A stretch of 12,448 bases of DNA. It comes from Hondaea fermentalgiana (taxonomy: Eukaryota > Sar > Bigyra > Thraustochytrida > Thraustochytriidae). Made by a program: the position numbers and the translations under genes. Positions 7,211 through 12,448 of the stretch are shown here, in pieces. The DNA lies in assembly GCA_014084085.1 (NCBI GenBank), contig NPFB01000162.1:165336-177783 (forward strand), read 5' to 3'. Below the pieces are notes generated by a model that saw nothing but the letters and a program-made list of their open reading frames with translations, did no database searches and had not been told where the DNA came from. The first letter of the stretch is position 1, and each line of letters begins with the position of its first letter.

Positions 7211-8443
7211 TTATGGGCCGGATGATGGAGCGTACACAGGCTTGTCCTTCTTCTTCTTCTTTTTGTTCACAGCCGAGCTTTTGGACTTGGCCTCGGCGGC
7301 AGCGGCAGCAGCACGCTGCGCCGCAATCGAGGATCCAGACTTCTTCTTGGCCGACTTGGCGCGAGCAGCCATGACCTTTCTGATGTCCACACTGCCCTCG
7401 GTGGATCCAGTCTCTGTCGAGGCGGTGTCGTTGATGCTACCCTCGGCAGCGGCGGCGGCAGCTGCAGCCTCAGAGGCAGGTGGCTGCGCTGCGTCGCTCG
7501 CGGGCATTGCAGATGCCGGCGAAGACGTGGCGCTGCGGTTCTTCTTCTTCTTCTTCTTCTTCTTTGCGCTCGAAGACCCGTTGGTCTGCACACTAAGGCC
7601 CGTCTGCTGCGCCAGGAAAGCGGCGGCAGCGGCGGCTTGGGCATCGTCGATTGCCGCCAAGTCGGCGGCGGCGGCTGCGTCCCCATTTTCGGCAACAGCG
7701 GGGAGGGCTCCCGCCGCGTCCTCGTTCTTGTCCTCGTTTGCGACCTCGGACAATAAGGCGTCGAGTTCGGCCAGCTCGCGCTTCTTGATTTCCTCCTTTG
7801 AGAGTTGCGGCGTGCTCGGCTGCCGGTTCTTGGCCCGCGACCCGGACCGCGAAGGCGGGGCGCTGCTGGTGGCCATGGATGACTGGTCGTCTTCGTTTTC
7901 CTCCTCGTCGTCTTTGTCGTCGTCGTTGGCGACAGTGTCGTCGTCCTGGTCCGAGTCTTCTTCGTCCGAGTCTTCTTCGTCCGAGTCCTCGCTGTCGCTG
8001 TACTGGTTCACCACGATCCCGTTGCCAGCAGAGTGCAATTGCTTGATCATTGCCGGGGCAGCGGTTTTCGTCGGGGAGATGAAGCCCTCGTCGCCGTCGT
8101 CCTCGTGCTCATCGGCAGCAGCGCTCTCGGCCTTGTTTGCTTCACCCGGGGCCGTGCCATTGGGCGCAGAGCCCATGCCCGCGCCGAGCATCATCATGTC
8201 GTCGTCCTCGTCATCGCTAAGGTCGCCCCAGTTCTGATTCAGTTCCAGACTCGCGAGCTGCTCGAGCGTCTGGGACCCCGCGAGGGGCTCGGGGTCGGTC
8301 GTGGCCGAGGTCTGCTGCGCCTCGCTGTTGGCGGCCGCGGGCTCCTCCTCGCCCCTGGCGGCCTCGGACTTCTTCTCCTTGCGTTTGCTCTTCTTGCTCG
8401 ACCCGCTGTTGAGCGCCGCGAAGATGTTGGCGCCCGACGACAT
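7211..8443 (-). CDS. Acidic, Lys/Ala-rich low-complexity protein
   Basis: A 410-aa single-exon protein of unknown function. The ATG at 8443-8441 has A at -3 and is the first ATG in any frame on this strand for about 950 nt, so I reject the longer frame reaching 9145. Residues 16-28 are Lys/Ser-rich. NWGDLSDDEDDD lies at 71-82. Residues 149-187 are an almost continuous Asp/Glu/Ser tract with three SDEED-type repeats, good potential casein-kinase-2 sites. Residues 214-233 (LSKEEIKKRELAELDALLSE) form a probable amphipathic helix. Ala-rich segments lie at 256-276, 325-333 and 378-383. Poly-Lys runs lie at 294-301 and 394-399, and the C-terminus is KPVYAPSSGP. No membrane segment or signal peptide is seen. 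Acid blocks, basic blocks and poly-Lys suggest a nuclear or nucleolar, RNA- or histone-associated protein. That is inference from composition; I do not recognise a named family. C/G-ending codons support translation. Confidence 0.8.
   Translation of the reverse strand: MSSGANIFAALNSGSSKKSKRKEKKSEAARGEEEPAAANSEAQQTSATTDPEPLAGSQTLEQLASLELNQNWGDLSDDEDDDMMMLGAGMGSAPNGTAPGEANKAESAAADEHEDDGDEGFISPTKTAAPAMIKQLHSAGNGIVVNQYSDSEDSDEEDSDEEDSDQDDDTVANDDDKDDEEENEDDQSSMATSSAPPSRSGSRAKNRQPSTPQLSKEEIKKRELAELDALLSEVANEDKNEDAAGALPAVAENGDAAAAADLAAIDDAQAAAAAAFLAQQTGLSVQTNGSSSAKKKKKKKKNRSATSSPASAMPASDAAQPPASEAAAAAAAAEGSINDTASTETGSTEGSVDIRKVMAARAKSAKKKSGSSIAAQRAAAAAAEAKSKSSAVNKKKKKKDKPVYAPSSGP
7541..7563 (-). repeat. 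In-frame poly-lysine trinucleotide run
   Basis: A CTT run on the plus strand, read as AAG on the coding strand, encodes Lys 294-301 of the acidic protein. Most codons are AAG rather than AAA, which limits slippage on poly-A. A second run near 7247-7264 encodes Lys 394-399. Confidence 0.85.
7949..7993 (-). repeat. In-frame 15-bp repeat, three units, in the acidic tract
   Basis: GTCCGAGTCTTCTTC at 7949-7963 and 7964-7978 is identical, followed by a diverged third unit at 7979-7993. On the coding strand each unit gives a five-residue Asp/Glu/Ser block. The repeat keeps frame, as expected for coding-sequence expansion. Confidence 0.85.
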
Positions 8444-8447
8444 GCTG

Positions 8448-8541
8448 TCCTGCCTGCCTGCCTGCCTGCCTGGCTGCTCGCTCGCTCGCTCGCTGCGCGC
8501 GCGAAGGCTTGCTCGCTTGCTTGCTTGCTCGCTTGCTTGCT
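8448..8541. repeat. TGCC, GCTC and GCTT/GCTC tetranucleotide arrays
   Basis: Three adjoining period-4 arrays: TGCC to about 8472, GCTC at about 8476-8494, and mixed GCTT/GCTC at 8507-8541. They start only 4 nt upstream of the ATG of the acidic-protein gene. Confidence 0.9.
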
Positions 8542-8570
8542 TTCCTGGTTGGCTGCTGCTACCCTGGCGT

Positions 8571-8668
8571 GCCTCGGCTTGCCTTGGCTTGCCTCGGCTG
8601 CCTGGTTGGCTGGCTGGCTGGCTGCCCGCCTGCCCTGCCTGCTCGCTTGCTTGCTCGCTTGCTTGCTG
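8571..8668. repeat. Decamer, GGCT and GCTT/GCTC repeats
   Basis: Three GCCTYGGCTK decamers (8571-8580, 8581-8590, 8591-8600) are followed by GGCT units. A 28-nt GCTT/GCTC block at 8640-8667 largely repeats 8515-8541. Confidence 0.85.
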
Positions 8669-9009
8669 GCGCCGCGGCCCTTCCTTCGCCCGCTCGCGGT
8701 ACGGGCTTTCCCGTTCTGCGCGTGGCACTACGCCTCGCGCCGCCGGAGTTCGCGCTGCCGCGCCTGCGCAGCCTGCTCGCTGCCTCGCCTCGCCGCGCCG
8801 CCCGGCCTCCGCCCGACGGCTGTGCTCGCCGCCTTCCCGCGCGCCGCTCTCTCTCTCTCGCTCTCTCGCCGCCTGCGTGCGCCTCGCCTCGCGCCCGCTC
8901 TGCTCTGCTCTGCTCCTCCGCTCGGGTCGCCGCGGCTCCTGGCGAACGCGGAATGACCCGCCTCCGCCCTCCCTGCGGAAGCGGCGCCCGCCCTGCGCCG
9001 CGCTGCGCT

Positions 9010-9015
<6 letters not shown>

Positions 9016-9040
<25 letters not shown>
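9016..9040. repeat. (TGCC)n tetranucleotide array
   Basis: Six TGCC units, the same motif and orientation as 3007-3044 and 8450-8472. Confidence 0.9.
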
Positions 9041-9361
9041 CTGCTCCGCGCTGCGCTGCGCCTCTGCTCGCCGCGCTCCGGCGCAGGAGGCCTCTGCTGG
9101 CCCCTCTGCCTGCCGGGAGGAAGCGCCCGGGGGCCAACCAACCACTGGCGCGCGGCTCTGCTCTGCCCGGCCTGCGAGCTGCGGCGCGGCTGGTAGTGCA
9201 CGAGCGCGCGACCGATCGATCGAGGCGGGCGAGGAGAACCAGCGGTGGCGGGCGTTTGCCTCGACTGAGTGTAAGTGTAATAACAGGGGTCGAGCGCGCG
9301 GCCAATCGAATTCTCCCTTGGCCGCAGCAGATACTGCACTTGAGCGGAACCTTTTTACAGT

Positions 9362-9367
9362 TTATAA
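9362..9367 (-). promoter_or_regulatory. Possible TATA-like element
   Basis: TTATAA stands at the edge where the ATG-free GC-rich tract gives way to ordinary sequence, about 920 nt upstream of the acidic-protein ATG. The motif is palindromic, so direction is not shown. A CCAAT lies at 9302-9306 on the plus strand. This is only a position-based guess. Confidence 0.2.
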
Positions 9368-9625
9368 GTTTAAGCCTTGCCTTGGAAGCCTGTCATTCGC
9401 AGCCGCCACGCTTCGCATCGCACCAGCCAGCGTCGTGAGCATCATCATCAACAACATCGTCAGCTCATCGTCGTCATCGCCGGCGCCGTCGTCCTTTTGC
9501 GACGAGACACACCGCCGGCACGGGGCCCCGCACCGTCGACCCGTCGCGCCCATCGTTATCGTTGGCTGGCTGTCGCGCGGCGTGGTCCCAAGTGGCACCA
9601 ATGACAGGCCCCGAAGGCCGGGAGC

Positions 9626-9688
9626 GGCCGTGGTGGGTGGATGGCCACGGCCAGCGCCAGTAAAAGGTCTCAGGGACCCTTGGGGTCC
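9626..9688. repeat. Two neighbouring GC-rich inverted repeats
   Basis: The first has arms GGCCGTGG (9626-9633) and CCACGGCC (9645-9652) with an 11-nt loop. The second has arms GGACCC (9674-9679) and GGGTCC (9683-9688) with a 3-nt loop. Both are perfect. They could mark a structured RNA or a terminator, but nothing identifies a family. Confidence 0.6.
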
Positions 9689-9798
9689 GTCCCTTTCTTG
9701 CAAAAGCCTCGTCACGTCTCGCTGGGCTAGTAAGGAGGAGGACGACGACGCGGAGAGAGAAGAGGAGACGACGGCAAGTCGCGCAGAGTGGCCTTGGG

Positions 9799-9836
9799 GC
9801 TGGCTGGCTAGCTGGCTAGCTAGCTGTCTGACTGAC
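9799..9836. repeat. GGCT/AGCT tetranucleotide array
   Basis: A period-4 tract of GGCT and AGCT units drifting into GTCT and GACT. It is the same style of decaying four-base array as that after the F-box/LRR stop codon. Confidence 0.85.
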
Positions 9837-10049
9837 GGTGAGCATTTGACGTGAAATTTGGTGTTCCTGTCTTGCTTGAAGTCATTTGTCAATGAGCGAA
9901 AGAGGAAAGGGACAGCATGAATTGGATGAAAATGACAACAGGCAAACTCGTCCCTCGTACTCCATTCCATCCCTTAATGATCTGTCACTCTCACTCTCTC
10001 TCTCTTCTCGAATCCCTTGCGACAGCAGTCAGTTCGTCCTCACTGTCAG

Positions 10050-11201
10050 TCAGTCCTGGGATGTCGGAAGCTTGTCAAGACGCGTTTGGAACTCGGCACG
10101 AGCAGGATCCTCGGGCTTGATGAGATCAAGCGCTTTCGTCAAGGCCCCGCGCGCCTCTTCGAAGCGCCCCAAAGATGTGAGCGCCTCGGCCTCCCGGCCG
10201 TAGGCCTTGGGCCACTTGGGCCGCACGCGAGCGCAGGCTTGCGCGTTTTCGAGGGCCTCCTCATACTTGCCTTGCTTGTGCAGACACGCAGAACGGTTGC
10301 TCAATAACGCATGCACGATTGGGCTTTCCGCAAAGCCCGCAAGATCAGCAGAAGCAGAAATATCCGTGACGCCAGCCAACTTGAGCGATTCGCCATACGC
10401 CTCGAGGGCCTCGGGAACCTTTCCAGCCGCAAAAAGACGGTTGCCCTTTTCCTTGAGGACAATGGCGTTGCGCGACGTCACGTGCTCCTTGTGCTTGGCG
10501 GCCTTTTCCGCGGCCGTCGGAGGTGGCTTGGCTGACATTTTCTGGGCGAGCTGCTTGAGCTGGGCCGCAGACGGCTGATGCTGCTGGCCAGCGTTTCGCT
10601 GGTTGTACGCGCCGGCGAACTTCATCCACGGCAGCGAGGTATCGAGGTCCTTGGCGAAGAAGTCCAGGCGGTAAAAGCCATCCTCGTCGTCGAATTGCTT
10701 GCCAATAAAGGCGTCACCCAGAACCTGCGTCGATTGTCCACACGCGGCCACAATGGCGCTTGCACGGGGATTCATGGGGAGTTCCTTGGCAATGCCCTTG
10801 TCGTCCACATACATGTTGACTGAGACAAAACCCGTGTCGGGGCGGTTGGGGTGCAGGACGACCATGTCCACCATGGTGCGTGCAGCCAAGTTCTTGATCA
10901 TTTCTTCCGAGACTTCCTGGTTCTTGGCCTGCTCCTGAACCTGCTTGCGGTACGTGTCAAGTTGGTTTCCCGAGAGTACCTGTCTGCTAAAGTGGTCCTT
11001 GCAAAAATCCACAAAGCATCCAAGCGCCTTGCCCTTGGCCTGGTGAACAGTCACCTCGCGTACAGGCTCTGAGACATCCGCAGGGACAATCACGGCCACA
11101 ACATCGCGCTCCGACTCGTCGACGCCGCCGCCGCCGCCGTGCGCCTTGAGCTGCGCCAGCGCGGCCTGGCCCTCGGCCATCAGAGGAGCTGCGCCGCTCA
11201 T
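10050..11201 (-). CDS. TPR co-chaperone-like protein with an unrecognised N-terminal domain
   Basis: A 383-aa single-exon protein. The ATG at 11201-11199 has A at -3; the frame extends further only through a non-ATG codon. Residues ~33-200 form a compact domain I do not recognise, with conserved-looking stretches such as YVDDKGIAKELPMNPRAS (131-148) and GDAFIGKQFDDEDGFYRLDF (162-181). Residues 204-245 are a Gln/Lys/Ala linker. Residues ~247-362 hold three tetratricopeptide repeats starting LKEKGNRLFAAGK, SNRSACLHKQGKYEEAL and PKAYGREAEALTSLGRFEEA. Aligned with HOP/STI1 TPR domains, all five carboxylate-clamp residues are present: K250, N254, N302, K332 and R336. Such clamps bind the EEVD C-terminus of Hsp70 or Hsp90, so a cytosolic co-chaperone is likely. 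An insertion of about 12 residues lies between TPR1 and TPR2 (277-296). It is transcribed in the same direction as the eS17 gene upstream, 414 bp away. Confidence 0.9.
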   Translation of the reverse strand: MSGAAPLMAEGQAALAQLKAHGGGGGVDESERDVVAVIVPADVSEPVREVTVHQAKGKALGCFVDFCKDHFSRQVLSGNQLDTYRKQVQEQAKNQEVSEEMIKNLAARTMVDMVVLHPNRPDTGFVSVNMYVDDKGIAKELPMNPRASAIVAACGQSTQVLGDAFIGKQFDDEDGFYRLDFFAKDLDTSLPWMKFAGAYNQRNAGQQHQPSAAQLKQLAQKMSAKPPPTAAEKAAKHKEHVTSRNAIVLKEKGNRLFAAGKVPEALEAYGESLKLAGVTDISASADLAGFAESPIVHALLSNRSACLHKQGKYEEALENAQACARVRPKWPKAYGREAEALTSLGRFEEARGALTKALDLIKPEDPARAEFQTRLDKLPTSQD

Positions 11202-11615
11202 GATTCTTGTCCTTGTTTTTCCTGTCTGTCTACGTCTGCTCGCACCTCGCAGCGACTCGAGCAAGCTCTAGCAAGCGCGTCGTGCGGATCGCCGCAACAC
11301 CCGTTCCCTGGGCTCTTCCGAGGATTGCTTGTCCAATCGCTCGCTCTTGCTTTGTTTCTTTCGATCAATTGATCAATCGGAGATGTCACGTTGATCGAAA
11401 GGAGGAATTCATGTCCACCAACCAAGAAGCTGAGCAAGAACCGAGTTCCGAGGTCTCGCGCGCACACTCGAGACAACTTTCTTTCGGGGAGGTAGGTTAA
11501 GCGTGCAAAACGGAAAGCACCGAGCAAGACACAAGAGCAGCAGAGAGATGGGACAAGAGAAGAGAACAGCGGGGAGGAAAGGGGATATGTAAAAAGGGGA
11601 TGTTGTACGTATGGT
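11202..11615 (-). other. Intergenic region between eS17 and the TPR gene (same strand)
   Basis: It should contain the eS17 3' UTR and the TPR-gene promoter and leader. It holds an inverted repeat (11359-11400) and an eight-codon minus-strand ATG frame (11412-11386, M-N-S-S-F-R-S-T-stop), which could be an upstream ORF if transcription starts far enough upstream. A purine-rich stretch runs from about 11530 to 11600 just after the eS17 stop codon. No other gene is seen. Confidence 0.6.
11359..11400. repeat. 10-bp inverted repeat containing a 12-bp palindrome
   Basis: The arms TTTCGATCAA (11359-11368) and TTGATCGAAA (11391-11400) are perfect reverse complements. GATCAATTGATC (11363-11374) is itself a perfect palindrome overlapping the left arm. 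It may be a protein-binding site or a 3' processing/termination structure for eS17; the sequence does not decide. Confidence 0.65.
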
Positions 11616-11987
11616 TTAGTAGCGAGTCCGGGCGACCTGGACGTTGGGGATGTTGACCTTCATCTCCTTGAGCATGTCCATGGTGTCGGCGTCAACCTCG
11701 ATGGTGTCAAGGTCAATAGCGGAAACCTCAGGGACGTAGTCCATGCGGCGCTCGCGCTCCTCCTCCTGGAGCTTGAGCGAGATGCCGCGCACGGGGCCAC
11801 GGTCAATGCGCTTCATAAGGCGGGTCACAAAGCCGGCAACCTTGTTGCGCATCCGCTTGGACGGCAGGATGGCGACCTCCTCACAGAGGCGCTTGTTGGT
11901 CTGAAAGTCAAGCGTCAATCGCGCATAGTGGAGCTCCACCACCGCCTTGGCGGACTTCTTCACCGTCTTGGTGCGAACGCGGCCCAT
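11616..11987 (-). CDS. RPS17: 40S ribosomal protein S17 (eS17)
   Basis: A complete 123-aa member of the eukaryotic/archaeal eS17 family, a structural protein of the small ribosomal subunit in the cytosol. The start [14 protein letters not shown], the block [20 protein letters not shown] (57-76) and the signature [18 protein letters not shown] (79-96) followed by [10 protein letters not shown] are diagnostic. The protein is slightly shorter than the animal and fungal forms I know (~130-136 aa), because the C-terminal tail after [14 protein letters not shown] is short. The ATG is in ACCATGG with a CA-rich leader (CTCACACACAACC). No intron interrupts it, although ribosomal protein genes of many eukaryotes are spliced. 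C/G-ending codons fit high expression. Confidence 0.98.
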   Translation of the reverse strand: MGRVRTKTVKKSAKAVVELHYARLTLDFQTNKRLCEEVAILPSKRMRNKVAGFVTRLMKRIDRGPVRGISLKLQEEERERRMDYVPEVSAIDLDTIEVDADTMDMLKEMKVNIPNVQVARTRY

Positions 11988-12220
11988 GGTTGTGTGTGAG
12001 AGGCGTACGAGGACGTCTGTGATCGTGATCAGGTTACCGTCAAAGAGTCAAGCGTCAATACGTCAGTCAAATCAGCGTTCACTCGGTTTGGTTTGCTTCG
12101 TTTTGCTGTGCCTAGGCAGCCAGCCGGCCAGCCCCCCCTCCCCTCCTCCTGTTTCCTCTCATAAACGACCTCGTCCAAGAGCAGATCCGCACCCATGTCT
12201 ACGGTATCGCGCATCGGCAC
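11988..12220. promoter_or_regulatory. Probable bidirectional promoter region between eS17 and a divergent gene
   Basis: Short intergenic DNA upstream of the eS17 gene. It contains a cluster of GTCAA motifs (12039-12070), then a T/G-rich stretch at 12083-12108. A pyrimidine tract follows at 12131-12160, just before the probable divergent coding sequence. No clear TATA box. The right part could be coding or an intron end of the divergent gene. Confidence 0.4.
12039..12070 (-). promoter_or_regulatory. Cluster of GTCAA (TTGAC) motifs upstream of eS17
   Basis: GTCAA occurs at 12039, 12047, 12054 and 12066, with GTCA at 12062, spaced 7-8 bp for the first three. Read toward eS17 these are TTGAC cores, lying 52-83 nt upstream of the ATG. 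TTGAC is the W-box core in plants, and TGACG a bZIP half-site. The factor here is unknown. Confidence 0.35.
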
Positions 12221-12448
12221 ATGGACTCCGCGTCGCTCTCCTTCCTCGGCAGCCCCGTCGTCCACGTCGGCAGGCTTTCTCTCGCCGCCACCGCCGTCGA
12301 GCTCCGCCTCCTCAGCAAACAAAGCCCGAGCGAGGCCTGCATGCCGCCCGTCTCCATCCGCATCTCCGGTCTGGGTCTCTCGTCGCGGCGCGCCCGCTCG
12401 AGCGCGCAGGCGCGGTCTCCTCCGCGCCGTCCGGGCCTCGCCGCGCCC
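12221..12448 (+). CDS. Probable start of an unidentified divergent gene (cut by window edge)
   Basis: Not recognised. The frame is open from a TAG at 12113 through the window end. From the first in-frame ATG (12221), 36 of the first 49 codons end in C and 45 in G or C, the bias of the confirmed genes here. The translation (MDSASLSFLGSPVVHVGRLS...) alternates hydrophobic and polar residues like a folded protein for about 50 codons, then becomes Arg/Ser/Pro-rich. The preceding 20 codons (INDLVQEQIRTHVYGIAHRH) also look protein-like but have no ATG. The coding part may therefore begin after a splice acceptor near 12184, preceded by the pyrimidine tract at 12131-12160. A different ATG at 12195 opens a Ser/Pro-rich frame with poorer bias, which I consider a shadow. 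Confidence 0.45.
   Translation, partial: MDSASLSFLGSPVVHVGRLSLAATAVELRLLSKQSPSEACMPPVSIRISGLGLSSRRARSSAQARSPPRRPGLAAP

Larger units (their letters stand above)
8444..9361 (-). other. GC-rich, ATG-free repeat tract upstream of the acidic-protein gene
   Basis: The sense (minus) strand has no ATG between the gene's start and 9394. The tract is built of TGCC, GCTC, GCTT/GCTC, GCCTYGGCTT, GGCT and CTCTG repeats. Open frames across it are Gln/Ala/Ser/Arg strings typical of translated simple repeats and are not genes. A 5' leader plus promoter is the simplest reading. Confidence 0.6.
9368..10049. other. Intergenic region with inverted repeats, between the acidic-protein and TPR genes
   Basis: I see no convincing gene. 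The region holds GC-rich hairpins (9626-9688), a GGCT/AGCT array (9799-9836) and a CT-rich run near 9990-10003. The right-hand part should be the 3' UTR of the TPR gene. A 202-codon minus-strand frame here has a composition and start that do not look coding. Confidence 0.55.

Noticed and set aside
7242..8237. 331-codon plus-strand frame antisense to the acidic gene
   Set aside because: A mirror of the minus-strand gene, giving runs of Phe, Ser and Ala from the poly-Lys, Asp/Glu and Ala codons.
8444..9145. N-terminal extension of the acidic protein by 234 codons
   Set aside because: It has no ATG (the frame begins at a GTG) and translates repeats into Gln/Ala/Ser/Arg strings. The ATG at 8443 has a good context.
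9271..9286. GTAAGTGTAATAACAG, which looks like a complete 16-nt mini-intron (donor, TAATAAC branch-like site, AG)
   Set aside because: No coding sequence surrounds it on the plus strand and nothing else in the window suggests such tiny introns; likely coincidence.
8301..9854. 517-codon plus-strand open frame
   Set aside because: It begins inside the acidic gene's antisense, crosses the repeat arrays and has no recognisable domain.
11202..11264. 21-codon N-terminal extension of the TPR protein
   Set aside because: It would need a TTG start, while an ATG with A at -3 is present at 11201.
12029..12322. 97-codon minus-strand frame upstream of eS17
   Set aside because: Its nominal first codon is TTG, third-position bias is weaker than the plus-strand frame, and it overlaps the eS17 promoter region.
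1..12448. tRNA, rRNA or transposon genes
   Set aside because: I looked for B-box/T-loop motifs, rRNA blocks, transposase or reverse-transcriptase motifs and terminal repeats with target duplications, and saw none I could support.

Overview
The window looks like nuclear DNA of a GC-rich, intron-poor microbial eukaryote. The evidence is a cytosolic eukaryotic ribosomal protein (eS17), an Hsp70/Hsp90-type TPR co-chaperone, an F-box/LRR protein, ACCATGG start contexts and no operon or Shine-Dalgarno logic. Single-exon genes with C/G-ending codons, LRR and Cys-rich repeat proteins, and intergenic DNA full of short tandem repeats fit a thraustochytrid or another stramenopile. That placement is an inference, not a demonstration.

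Layout, left to right. (1) At 102-1016 (+) is the 3' part of a gene for a strikingly Cys-rich protein made of five four-cysteine modules; its true start is probably outside the window. (2) At 1017-4443 is 3.4 kb without a convincing gene. The first kilobase holds a diverged ~130-bp direct repeat and small inverted repeats. From about 2.0 kb it becomes GC-rich and crowded with 2- to 15-bp tandem repeats. It ends in two pentanucleotide arrays, the second being exactly 20 units (100 bp) and stopping 3 nt before a start codon. (3) At 4444-6108 (+) is a 554-aa F-box-like/leucine-rich-repeat protein with two N-terminal CxxC pairs. A tetranucleotide array starts at its stop codon. (4) At 6109-7210 is the space between convergent genes. 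(5) At 7211-8443 (-) is a 410-aa low-complexity acidic/poly-Lys/poly-Ala protein. (6) At 8444-10049 is its GC-rich, repeat-filled upstream region, then hairpin-forming DNA. (7) At 10050-11201 (-) is a 383-aa protein with an unrecognised N-terminal domain and a C-terminal TPR domain carrying a full carboxylate clamp. (8) At 11616-11987 (-) is ribosomal protein eS17 (RPS17). (9) At 12221-12448 (+) is the start of a probable divergent gene cut by the window edge.

The genes do not form an obvious pathway. eS17 (ribosome) and the TPR co-chaperone (protein folding) are same-strand housekeeping neighbours, the F-box/LRR protein suggests ubiquitin-ligase substrate recognition, and the Cys-rich protein looks extracellular. 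The most unusual material is non-coding: an ATG-free, repeat-packed tract of about 1.5 kb precedes the F-box/LRR start, and a similar one of about 0.95 kb precedes the acidic gene on the opposite strand. I did not find evidence for a CRISPR array, transposon, tRNA or rRNA.
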